From Bacteriovorax stolpii (GTDB lineage Bacteria > Bdellovibrionota > Bacteriovoracia > Bacteriovoracales > Bacteriovoracaceae), in contig CAMCYI010000011.1 in the NCBI GenBank assembly GCA_945883845.1, positions 1 through 64,000 of the forward strand: DNA of 64,000 nucleotides, written 5' to 3'. The position numbers and the translations under genes are program-made. Within the stretch, counting starts at the first letter, position 1. Each line of letters starts with the position of its first letter. Of the stretch, positions 45,401 through 52,595 are shown piece after piece. The notes beneath the pieces were generated by a model. That model worked only from the letters and a program-made list of their open reading frames with translations. It made no database searches and was not told where the DNA came from.

Positions 45401-47784
45401 AGATATTCAATTTCAAGAAACAGACTCTGGACACGTGAACTTTTGGGAAGATCTTTTAACTCGAATGAAAAATCGCCTTTCTTGTCAGTTCGCGTGAGCT
45501 TTTTCTCGAGAACAGTCGTTTCTGTATTCTCATTTCGCGTAATCCCTGAAAAGTCAAAACGATGAGTGGGATACTCTTCAATGCTCGTTCCCCAGAGAGA
45601 ATTGAGCTCGCCCCGAAGTGTAACGGGAGTTGAACCTGAGGGACCGCCGGCCAGATATTCCAGATGCCCCAAAGCTTTCATCGACTGGCCTTGAATATAG
45701 GATTCCTGACGGTCCTGAAGGTGAAACTCTGAGCGCATGAGGGGAACTCGGAAATCTTTTACGAGAAACTGCCCGGACCAGATGCTGTCAGTGACTTCTT
45801 TCTTATCGTTAAGGTTTACAAAAGTGACAGTATAATTTCCCTGTGGCGCATTTTCCGGCACAACAAATTCTGAAACCGCACTACCAAAATCTTTCCAGCT
45901 CAAAGGTGAAAGCCATTCTTTTTGAGTTTCCTCGTGATAAACACGAAGGTGACTGTATTTTTCTTTTGAATAAATGAGCCCATCATCTCCCTGAACACGC
46001 AGAAGATGGAGCATATGAACTTTCTCTTTCACCTTATAAAGAGGGCGATCAAAGACGGTGTGAGCTTTATTGAACTCAGTGGAGTCCATATAGTAAGGCA
46101 TTCCGAAACGCCAGGGCTCGATTCCTTCCTGCCATGAACTCAGTGTGAAAGTTGCATCGTCAACAGTTTTCGCAACTGCGAGAATCTTCCCGTTCAGTTT
46201 TTCCAGTCCGTCGTAGCAACTAAGATGCTTCTTTGAAGCTTTCGACAGAATGACGAATCCTTTTGCTCCGGTTTTGCCTGAATCAAGAAGTTCAGCCTTG
46301 CAGTTATAGAGGCTCACGTGAGCGTCAGCAACCACTTCTGCCTTATCAAGAGTTGTAACCCAGGCCAGTGTTTCATTCTCAGCAACTTTCAGGTGTACAA
46401 CCATGTTTGTCACAAGGATCGCTGATGAAATGTAGAAAACGTTCTGGTTTTTAAGAAGTGACTTCGCGAGAATCGGAGAACTGAGCTCGAGAAGGTGAAG
46501 ACCTTTTTGTTTAACCGGAAGGCCAAGGACTTCAATGTCATTCTTGCCAGCTGTGTACTTTAATACTTCTTTCTTCGTCGCAATCGGGGAACCCTTGAAC
46601 ACCGACACGGCCCTTAGTTCAACTTCTGTGTAGCCCACGTCCTGACGTCGATCGATTGACTGTAACCATTGAGCAAAGATTTTTGGATTATTGAGACTGA
46701 GAACTGTAGAGGTCTTGTGTAGAACAACTTCTTTCTCAACGTTACGTATGCTGACTGGAACAATGGGATCCGCATTGGCCTCGAGAATACCGAATGCTCC
46801 TGGGAATTTTGCCAGAGGTGGGTAGTGACCTGTTCTGAATGTCAGCGGAAACTTCGATCTGTTTGAGAGTTCACGACCGTCGAGATCCCTGATGTCTCCG
46901 TCGATCTCGATCACATATTCTGAGTTTGGCTCCAGCACGGTCGGAAAATCACCATAGGAGAGGTTGCTGGCCGTCGTCTCAGACATGTCCCAGGTTTTCT
47001 TGCCCTTACGAAGTTTGATCTGATCAAAGTGCTTTACCTTCACATCTTCATTAAAGTTCAGACGAATTCTGGAGACTGGCGAACATGGTTCATCAGCATT
47101 GGCCCTTTCACAATTCATCGTCAGCTTAAAGTCTTCACGTACCTTACCTTCAAGTTTAAAAGCATAAACTGATTTCTGTGGAATCGAGAAAACTACTTTC
47201 TTACCGTAGGGATATCTGCGACGTGGCTTGAGCACCACGCTGGCAGTATTCTTATCGAGATAAGCTGCAGTCAGAATTTCCTTTTTCAGGTCTCCTTTTA
47301 CGGCATCGTATTCAACTTTTTCCCGCATCCCTTCAACTTCCATGAAGGCCTGGTTAGCGAGAGAGTCTTCATCCACCTGCGCATCGAGCACGAGTACGAT
47401 GACTGCGTCTTCTGAAAGATTGTCGTAACTGTAGGGTCTCTGATCGATGACTTTGGCCAGTGGCACACTGAAAGTGTCTTTCTGTTTTTCATTTCCCAGA
47501 TTCAGTTGCGTTTCACATTTCGCACCCGGATTAAAATTCGCGGCGGGAACGAGCTTCAGAGTCTGGGCATTACTCCAGTACACCTTCGGTTCTTTTGCGA
47601 GTTCATTCCCATCACAAGTAATGAAGACCTGGTCACGATCAGTTTTTCCCCATCCAGAGACTGCCTTGGAAAAATTCCACGTCAGCTCGTGTGACGTCGT
47701 CAGATCGGTGAGTGGGTGAAAAAAAACTTTTGCTTGAGCGAGTGTAGTAATGAAAAGTACGGCGAGCAGAAGGCATGCCTTCAT
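42418..47784 (-). CDS. Bacterial alpha-2-macroglobulin with thioester motif
   Basis: The 1788-residue protein has a signal peptidase I-type signal (ending LAQA) and the A2M family layout: MG-type beta domains, GDGL- and VRTGDEF-type segments, and the thioester CLEQ at 1361-1364 (YPYSCLEQKLA), followed by the helical thioester domain. Bacterial A2Ms trap foreign proteases in the periplasm by covalent capture. E. coli YfhM is a lipoprotein next to pbpC; here the A2M has no lipobox, and PBP1C has one. Coupled to pbpC by a 4-bp overlap. One of the largest genes in the window. Confidence 0.93.
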   Translation of the reverse strand: MKACLLLAVLFITTLAQAKVFFHPLTDLTTSHELTWNFSKAVSGWGKTDRDQVFITCDGNELAKEPKVYWSNAQTLKLVPAANFNPGAKCETQLNLGNEKQKDTFSVPLAKVIDQRPYSYDNLSEDAVIVLVLDAQVDEDSLANQAFMEVEGMREKVEYDAVKGDLKKEILTAAYLDKNTASVVLKPRRRYPYGKKVVFSIPQKSVYAFKLEGKVREDFKLTMNCERANADEPCSPVSRIRLNFNEDVKVKHFDQIKLRKGKKTWDMSETTASNLSYGDFPTVLEPNSEYVIEIDGDIRDLDGRELSNRSKFPLTFRTGHYPPLAKFPGAFGILEANADPIVPVSIRNVEKEVVLHKTSTVLSLNNPKIFAQWLQSIDRRQDVGYTEVELRAVSVFKGSPIATKKEVLKYTAGKNDIEVLGLPVKQKGLHLLELSSPILAKSLLKNQNVFYISSAILVTNMVVHLKVAENETLAWVTTLDKAEVVADAHVSLYNCKAELLDSGKTGAKGFVILSKASKKHLSCYDGLEKLNGKILAVAKTVDDATFTLSSWQEGIEPWRFGMPYYMDSTEFNKAHTVFDRPLYKVKEKVHMLHLLRVQGDDGLIYSKEKYSHLRVYHEETQKEWLSPLSWKDFGSAVSEFVVPENAPQGNYTVTFVNLNDKKEVTDSIWSGQFLVKDFRVPLMRSEFHLQDRQESYIQGQSMKALGHLEYLAGGPSGSTPVTLRGELNSLWGTSIEEYPTHRFDFSGITRNENTETTVLEKKLTRTDKKGDFSFELKDLPKSSRVQSLFLEIEYLDPNGVYQTNSTQTKIYPYEKLIGIKTPEYVKSKRKARFDVVVINHKKIPQKKVEFKGTLYKQNHISTRKKIIGGFYTYDSSTKTDKIGEVCSGTTNIKGEAPCEFKVDSSGYYFLIVESSDSLGTTSFNAYGNEMSWTPQEYHDRVDLIPGEKVYHPGDVAKIAMNLPFEKATVLVTKERAGIKEAYLTPYDRTNPFLTIPIEKNDYPNFFISAFAVRGRIGTPAPTGLVDLAKPAYRMGLQEIKVDRNDHHLKIVITPEKEKYQVRDQVKVKVKVSSLDGSPLGSARVALSVFDEGLLLLNGQSSFDAARALIKPYSHGVSTSTAQTHIIGKRHFGLKARPHGGGGGKDLRPRELFDTLIYWNPSVTLDKNGEAMVTFKLNDSLTSFKIYGLAYSQERFGTQNSRIMASQDIMTFTGTSPEVRTGDEFSASYTLKNISANDKTVRIELFNNQQKIKEETLTVKAGESAVLSYPMTPFQKEGQAVYLLNIYDGIKKIDAIKTFQKISPLMLPRVRFSDLKEVKGPVTIAGLTTDKQLFGTEILLSAGLTPSLKSLQDYMRTYPYSCLEQKLAKATIMEDKDLLAKVDRELTSYIDGRGFLKYYPTGESRGSLHLTTHFLEVNAWNGVTTSKDKALQLTLANFANGYIKDLTDWEQKDFKALKIRAMVALKLTKYDQIAPAWINEITPPAPEDNLITLMDKWVLFSPGEKSKAALDIIQTKLKVDGSLVSLVGENYPSNWFLYSFDSTVFGRLLLLMKTLPAEGEFAEFYHANEGKFIRGYFKSRIDGHFGGTTSNTYAYLLRKKWSIREPVTGATSVAGLKSDWKNATAPSLFLNRELAEKDQSLEHKGTGAPWADVRTMSYPDPKASTAQGIDVKVEINNLESHATFEVQDRVEAKISLKVKNNVTMGAINLALPSGVTVLESTSTTGLDFEERTESKWRGYINDLPKGDYEIRVIFRLNQAGKFEVPGARVEAMYSPDLFGESPFWTMKVK

Positions 47785-47856
47785 AGATTTTTCCCCTGAA
47801 AATGAATGGCTTCATTCTAGAAGAGAGGCGGGAAGTCATAGAAGGAAATTGAAAGA

Positions 47857-47880
47857 GTTGACCCTGCTTAACGCAGGGTC
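47857..47880 (-). terminator. Hairpin terminator after the SPFH operon
   Basis: GACCCTGC (47860-47867) and GCAGGGTC (47873-47880) form a perfect 8-bp stem with loop TTAAC, directly downstream of the second SPFH gene read on the minus strand. The following run (AACTCTTTC) is only weakly U-rich, so termination is likely but not certain. Confidence 0.6.
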
Positions 47881-47888
47881 ATGAGGGT

Positions 47889-48800
47889 CTAAAATCCGAG
47901 GTTTTTCACCCAGTCATTAAAGTTCTGAAGCTTACCGGGCATAATCACTTGAACGTTGGCATCTGCAAGGTTCCCGATCTTCTGGAAGTACTTCTCTGTA
48001 ATCTTGAGTTTCACTGCTTCTTCGCCGCCTTTCATGGTGATCGTCTGAGAAATTTTACGGATGGAATCAGCTGTCGCTTTGGCGATCATGATGATTTCTT
48101 CAGCACGTCCCTGGGCCTCGTTGATCATCTTCTGCATCTGGCCTTCGGAGAGGTTTATCATCTCCATCTTCTTACCTTCAGACATGTTGATCTTAGATTG
48201 CTTGTCACCTTCAGACTTCGCGAGGATCGCGCGACGTTGTCTTTCGGCACTCACTTGTTTCTCCATAGCATTCTGAACCGTGTGTGGAGGAGTTATGTTT
48301 TTAATTTCGTAGCGAAGGACACGGATCCCCCAGTTGGCACCGGCAAGATTCAGTTCTTCAACGACACTTGAACTGATGAGGTCGCGCTCTTCAAAAGTGC
48401 GATCGAGATCGAGTGTGCCGATAATAGACCGCGTGGTGGTCTGGGCGAGTTCGATGGAAGCAAAGGCAAAATCGGTTACACCATATGTCGCCTTGGCCGG
48501 ATCAATGATCGACAGGTACATCACACCGTCGACAATGACGTTCACTTCATCTACTGAGAAGCAATCCTGAGGAGGAACATCAATTGTGTATTCTTTTAAA
48601 TCCTGTTCAGCAACAACCCGATCCAGGAAGGGAATGAGAGCATGGAAACCGGCATCGAGAGTTTTGTGATATTTGCCGAGTCGCTCGACGATAAAAGCTT
48701 TCTGCGTCGGAACCAGCCGGACCGAACGGATGAATTTATAAACAATGACAGCGAAAGAAATGCCCCAGAAAACGAAGTTAAAAATATCTGCGGTTCTCAT
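47889..48800 (-). CDS. SPFH/stomatin-like membrane protein (second of pair)
   Basis: The 303-residue protein has an N-terminal membrane segment (about 4-24), the SPFH/Band 7 domain (FIVERLGKYHKTLDAGFHALIPFLD; RSIIGTLDLDRTFEERD; WGIRVLRYEIKNITPP) and a C-terminal coiled coil (AERQRRAILAKSEGDKQ). Paraslipin-type SPFH proteins form oligomeric membrane scaffolds and are the usual partners of NfeD. It lies one base after a homologous SPFH gene. Confidence 0.9.
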   Translation of the reverse strand: MRTADIFNFVFWGISFAVIVYKFIRSVRLVPTQKAFIVERLGKYHKTLDAGFHALIPFLDRVVAEQDLKEYTIDVPPQDCFSVDEVNVIVDGVMYLSIIDPAKATYGVTDFAFASIELAQTTTRSIIGTLDLDRTFEERDLISSSVVEELNLAGANWGIRVLRYEIKNITPPHTVQNAMEKQVSAERQRRAILAKSEGDKQSKINMSEGKKMEMINLSEGQMQKMINEAQGRAEEIIMIAKATADSIRKISQTITMKGGEEAVKLKITEKYFQKIGNLADANVQVIMPGKLQNFNDWVKNLGF

Positions 48801-48801
48801 A

Positions 48802-49716
48802 CTATTCTGCCTTCATGTTGTTAGTGACTTTATCGACGCCCTCAAAAGCAGCTTTTATCGTCGCCATTTCGGTTGGCATAAAAGAAATCTTCGCTCCTTC
48901 CATGACTTTACCGACTTCTTCAACGAACTGTTCAAGAAGCTGCATTCTTACCGCCTTGTCTCCGCCGTTCTCTGAAATCGCTTCGGCTACGAGGCGAATC
49001 CCTTCAGCTGTTGCGTGTGACATAAGCTCGATCTCTGCCGCTTTACCCTTTGCGAGGTTGATGCGCTTTTGTTTTTCGCCTTCAGAGATATTGATCGCCT
49101 CGATCTTGTCTCCTTCAGAGAGCTTGATCTTGCTTTCCTTGTCTGCTGTTGCGAGAGTGATCTCCGCACGCTTTTCACGTTCAGCTTCCATCTGTTTTTC
49201 AAGAGTTTGAATGATGTGTTTAGAAGGCTTAATATTTTTAATTTCGTATCTCAGGACTTTAATACCCCACGACTCTGAAGCACGGTCAATTTCCTTCACG
49301 ATTTTCTCGTTAAGGACTTGACGCTCAGAGAATGCATGTCCAAGTGAAAGTTTACCGATCTCAGAACGCATGGTCGTTTGTGCGAGATTAATCGCTGAGT
49401 TTCTGTAGTTACCAATTCCGTAACTTGCTTTTTTCGGATCAGTCAATTTGAGGTAGACGAGTCCATCCACCTCAACCTGCATGTTGTCCTGAGTAATACA
49501 AGTCTGCGAGGGAATGTCGAAAACCTGCTCGCGGATTTCATGCCTGTAAGTAATGTGATCAAAGAATGGCACAAGAAAATGAATTCCCGGTTCCAGAACT
49601 TTTCTGAACTTCCCGAGGCGTTCAACGACGTAGCTGTGTCTCATCGATACGATCGTAATCGTATTGTAGAGAACGAAAAGAACAATGATGGTAAGAACTG
49701 TAAACGTGGTTAACAT
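48802..49716 (-). CDS. SPFH/stomatin-like membrane protein (first of pair)
   Basis: The 304-residue paralogue of the next gene has a hydrophobic N-terminus (MLTTFTVLTIIVLFVLYNTI), the SPFH domain (YVVERLGKFRKVLEPGIHFLVPFFD; RSEIGKLSLGHAFSERQ; WGIKVLRYEIKNIKP) and a charged coiled coil with repeated KxxINxSEGEKQ motifs. Similar length, order and motifs indicate a tandem duplication; two such proteins could form hetero-oligomers as HflK/HflC do, although no protease gene adjoins. It follows nfeD by 11 bp. Confidence 0.9.
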   Translation of the reverse strand: MLTTFTVLTIIVLFVLYNTITIVSMRHSYVVERLGKFRKVLEPGIHFLVPFFDHITYRHEIREQVFDIPSQTCITQDNMQVEVDGLVYLKLTDPKKASYGIGNYRNSAINLAQTTMRSEIGKLSLGHAFSERQVLNEKIVKEIDRASESWGIKVLRYEIKNIKPSKHIIQTLEKQMEAEREKRAEITLATADKESKIKLSEGDKIEAINISEGEKQKRINLAKGKAAEIELMSHATAEGIRLVAEAISENGGDKAVRMQLLEQFVEEVGKVMEGAKISFMPTEMATIKAAFEGVDKVTNNMKAE

Positions 49717-49727
49717 GTATGGGTCTC

Positions 49728-50162
49728 CTAAAGTTGCTTCACTATGAGAACATTACCTTCCGACCGGATAACGACGGCCTGCGCACCGGTAAGAATTTCT
49801 GATTCGCTTCGCGCCTGCCAGTGCACACCGCGGAAGAGAACGCGTCCATCGCGGTACGGAAAGATGTCTTCGCGGACTTCTACCAGACTCCCCTGGATAT
49901 CTTTTTCCTCGTCGACGTTATGAATGGTGTGATCGCCTTCAAAGTACTTCATGAATAAACTCCGGAGACTGACGAGCATCACAATCGACATGATGAACCA
50001 CGCCAGGAGTCCGCTCGACCAGTCGTTCAGAACCTGGAGCTTCACGCCAAGAGCGACGATGAGCGCAGAACAACCAAGGAACACAACGATGCCCCCGGGA
50101 ACTATCATTTCCAGGAGGATGAGCACTCCACCAGCAAGGGCCCAGGTCAGCCACTGTTCCAT
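49728..50162 (-). CDS. Short NfeD-family protein
   Basis: The start at 50162 (MEQWLTWALAGG) overlaps the regulator stop as TAATG and has a GGGAGA site inside the end of that gene; a longer 169-residue reading is unlikely. The 144-residue protein has three to four membrane segments and a C-terminal OB-fold (LVEVREDIFPYRDGRVLFRGVHWQARS; VVIRSEGNVLIVKQL), the layout of the short NfeD class without protease domain. NfeD is the genetic partner of SPFH proteins. Confidence 0.88.
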   Translation of the reverse strand: MEQWLTWALAGGVLILLEMIVPGGIVVFLGCSALIVALGVKLQVLNDWSSGLLAWFIMSIVMLVSLRSLFMKYFEGDHTIHNVDEEKDIQGSLVEVREDIFPYRDGRVLFRGVHWQARSESEILTGAQAVVIRSEGNVLIVKQL

Positions 50163-50905
50163 TATTGTATCTCCCTGATAAAGAACTTTTTGATCCATAT
50201 AAAGTGCGTGCGATTGACTTTGATCGCTTCTGCGCATTCTTCAATATACTTTTCTTCCTCCGGGCCCACTTTGCCATCACTGCGTGCGAGAAGAAATAAA
50301 AGCCAGATGAGAAAATGCTTGGCCGATGGCTGCTGTTTGAAAGACGGTAGTGATGGCTTATGCTTTAAGACAAAACTTTTTTTAATCGTACCGGCCTTGT
50401 CCTCGAGTCCAAACTTCAGAATGAGTTCCTGAACGAAATGGAGTTCATCGTCAGTGATTTTATGATCTGCACCGACCAGAGAACCCAGACAAAGGAGAAT
50501 TTCCCTGCCGAAATCTTTTCTCTCTTTCTCAGTGAAATTAATCGTCATGATGTTAAAGAATGACTCTTCGAGAAGTTTGTCCTGAAATTCTTCCAGAAAA
50601 GATCTGATGACTGGATCGAGATACATAAGCTCAGTATCATTTCTAATAAAGAGCGAGTTGAGATCGCGAAGTTTCTGTTTCTGCGCTTCATCTTTACGCT
50701 CTTCTCTCTCACCATTGATCAGTTCATCGAGGCCCACCCGGAATAGTTCCGCGAATTTCACGGCCATCTCCACAGGTAATTTCAATCTCCCTGTCTCATA
50801 GTCCTTCATGGCGAGGTCACGAAGCTCGAGGGCCTTCTCTACTTCACGTTGAGTGAGTCCGCTTTTAAGCCGTGCTCGTTTAAGGTTTTCACTGATGATT
50901 GACAT
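50162..50905 (-). CDS. XRE helix-turn-helix regulator fused to TerB-like domain
   Basis: Residues 1-65 are an XRE helix-turn-helix (LKRARLKSGLTQREVEKALELRDLAMKDYETGRLKLP). The C-terminal ~130 residues, with CLGSLVGADHKITDDELHFVQELILKFGL and LFLLARSDGKVGPEEEKYIEECAEAI, resemble a TerB-like domain, including paired acidic D(x)K(x)DE turns that may bind metal. It is the first gene of the nfeD-SPFH-SPFH operon (1-bp overlap with nfeD). Palindromes over its start suggest it represses its own operon. Confidence 0.8.
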   Translation of the reverse strand: MSIISENLKRARLKSGLTQREVEKALELRDLAMKDYETGRLKLPVEMAVKFAELFRVGLDELINGEREERKDEAQKQKLRDLNSLFIRNDTELMYLDPVIRSFLEEFQDKLLEESFFNIMTINFTEKERKDFGREILLCLGSLVGADHKITDDELHFVQELILKFGLEDKAGTIKKSFVLKHKPSLPSFKQQPSAKHFLIWLLFLLARSDGKVGPEEEKYIEECAEAIKVNRTHFIWIKKFFIREIQ

Positions 50906-50954
50906 GTACGCCAGTGTACACTTTTGGTGAAATTATTAATCAAAAAAATGTACA
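50905..50954 (-). promoter_or_regulatory. Candidate operator with TGTAC palindromes
   Basis: TGTAC (50905-50909), six bases and GTACA (50916-50920) form an interrupted palindrome that starts at the initiation codon of the XRE-TerB gene. A perfect TGTACA (50949-50954) lies 28 bp further upstream. An AT-rich stretch between them could hold the -10 box. XRE proteins commonly bind such dyads to autorepress. Confidence 0.5.
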
Positions 50955-50980
50955 ATTATTAGAGTAGCTAGAAAAATCGA

Positions 50981-51910
50981 TCACTTAAAGAAGCTAACTA
51001 AATCTTGTTTACTTTCAAGGTTTTCTATCCATTGGTCCAGAAAGGATCTGGCATCTGCTTCCGTTTTTCCCAGGGATTCATGCATGATCACACTCAATCC
51101 CAGGTGTCCGTTAACGATCATAGCTGTTGCCACTACTGGGTTCATCACGGCCACCATTCCGTCGCCAAAGATCCACCACTCATCAGCAGGAAGCGAAGGA
51201 AGTTTCCATTCTCCCATGTTGGTTAAGGTACCTGTCCTGCGAAATGTGAGATGAGCGAACCGAAGAAAAAGAGAGAACAAAGTCACACCGAGATATTTTG
51301 CCGGTTTGAGAGTGAGGATCGTACCCCAATAATTTCCGGTTTTGAGTTGATTGCGAAGTTCTTTTTTTACAGCTGAGAGATCGGAACCGTTCCGGATTTT
51401 CACATCTATGAAGGACACCTGATTACCTCCCGTCACGGAGAGATCAATTTTTTCATAGAGAGCGACGGGCACCATCCACATACGAAACGATTTTGTATTC
51501 ACGAGCCACGAACGTGAAGTCTCATCAAGAGAGAGGAGAAGTTTTGCGTTCAGATCAAAGGATGTCATATCGTGAGGGGCCGGGATTTTTTTCCAGGCAG
51601 AAACTCGCTTCGTCTTCGGGCCGGATATCCAATGAGATGGCTTGAAGGGATAAAACCTCAGGTACCATTTCAGTAACTCTTTAAACTGAAGTTTCAGCGT
51701 TGGCCTAGGGAGTACTTTAAGTTGTGGAGGCCGGAAGTCTGGAGAGTATTTTTTTGCGAGGTCAACAATCGATGAAACTCCGTCATAATCAGCGTGCTCA
51801 TACTTATGAGTTTCTATTAACTGATCTCCTTTCATGCGCATGAGGAAAAGATCAGTGGAAACACCGATTTTACGGAAGGCTTCAAAATAGGTTTTAGTGA
51901 AATCAGGCAT
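50981..51910 (-). CDS. CAT-fold/condensation-like acyltransferase homologue
   Basis: The 309-residue protein contains YEHADYDGVSSI with His-x3-Asp-Gly, the catalytic HxxxDG-type motif of CoA-dependent acyltransferases (CAT, WS/DGAT, BAHD, condensation domains), near its N-terminus (His37). Later GTLTNMGEWKLPSL corresponds in position to the second conserved block of WS/DGAT-type enzymes. Two hydrophobic stretches lie at about 200-225 and 255-275. It may acylate an alcohol or amine; the evidence is the one motif plus layout. Confidence 0.5.
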   Translation of the reverse strand: MPDFTKTYFEAFRKIGVSTDLFLMRMKGDQLIETHKYEHADYDGVSSIVDLAKKYSPDFRPPQLKVLPRPTLKLQFKELLKWYLRFYPFKPSHWISGPKTKRVSAWKKIPAPHDMTSFDLNAKLLLSLDETSRSWLVNTKSFRMWMVPVALYEKIDLSVTGGNQVSFIDVKIRNGSDLSAVKKELRNQLKTGNYWGTILTLKPAKYLGVTLFSLFLRFAHLTFRRTGTLTNMGEWKLPSLPADEWWIFGDGMVAVMNPVVATAMIVNGHLGLSVIMHESLGKTEADARSFLDQWIENLESKQDLVSFFK

Positions 51911-51930
51911 ACGTTATTATCGTTGAGAGA

Positions 51931-51960
51931 TTGAATAATTTACAGCCATCTGATTATATT
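51931..51960 (+). promoter_or_regulatory. Candidate sigma-70 promoter for the Gly/Arg-rich secreted protein
   Basis: TTGAAT (51931-51936) and TATATT (51955-51960) are 18 bp apart. They lie about 55 bp before ATG 52015, which has an AAAGGAG site. Both hexamers are near consensus. Confidence 0.4.
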
Positions 51961-52014
51961 TTAATGCTGCACGCAAATTCAGGTTAGAACCTCCGGTACC
52001 CCAAAGGAGACGCT

Positions 52015-52527
52015 ATGAAATTTATCATGCTTGGCCTTCTCGCTCTTACTCTTTCAGCTGAATCATTTGCTCAACATAGAAGAAATGGCGGTGGTCGCGG
52101 CGGTCCGGTTGTTACTGGCCCTCGTTATAATCCTCCAGGCGGCGGTCGATATGATAATCGCGGCCGCAACGACTGGAATGATCATCGCAATGACTACCGT
52201 ACAGGCCCGATCGGTGGCGGTTATCGTCGCGGTCCGGTTGTTATTCACCGTCAGCACTCTTACCGCACTTACCGTGATTACCGTCGCACCCCGGTTATCT
52301 GGTCTTACGGCTTCGGCTACACTTGTGATTACACAAGTACTCTTCGCTTGAACGGAAGTTATCTCCATGATTTCTTTGCAAGCTACGACTGTTCACAGGC
52401 CCTTTCAGACATCCGTATCTATGGGGATTTCTGTGACGGCGGTGACCTTTACGACCAGACTGGCTACCGTGAAGCTTCGTTCTCATCTTCATATGAGTGT
52501 CGCGAAGCCCTCGGTTACTTCTACTAA
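52015..52527 (+). CDS. Secreted Gly/Arg/Tyr-rich small protein
   Basis: An AAAGGAGA site precedes ATG 52015. The 170-residue product has a signal peptide (1-19, ending SFA), then ~70 residues rich in Gly, Arg, Asn, Pro and Tyr (RRNGGGRGGPVVTGPRYN), and a C-terminal part with YTCDYTS, YDCSQALSD, DFCDGGD and YECREALGYFY, whose four cysteines may form two disulfides. The cysteine segments look like two copies of a YxC(S/R)xAL motif. The basic low-complexity part could bind nucleic acid or polysaccharide. No family recognised; a terminator follows. Confidence 0.7.
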   Translation: MKFIMLGLLALTLSAESFAQHRRNGGGRGGPVVTGPRYNPPGGGRYDNRGRNDWNDHRNDYRTGPIGGGYRRGPVVIHRQHSYRTYRDYRRTPVIWSYGFGYTCDYTSTLRLNGSYLHDFFASYDCSQALSDIRIYGDFCDGGDLYDQTGYREASFSSSYECREALGYFY

Positions 52528-52554
52528 GCGACTTACATAACAGATTTTAAAAAT

Positions 52555-52580
52555 AAGGGCCCTGAAAAGGGCCCTTTTTA
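52555..52580 (+). terminator. Intrinsic terminator after the Gly/Arg-rich gene
   Basis: AAGGGCCC (52555-52562), loop TGAAAA and GGGCCCTT (52569-52576) form an 8-bp stem followed by a T run. It lies 28 bp after the stop and 15 bp before the next gene start. Confidence 0.9.
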
Positions 52581-52595
52581 TTATAAGGTTTGTGC

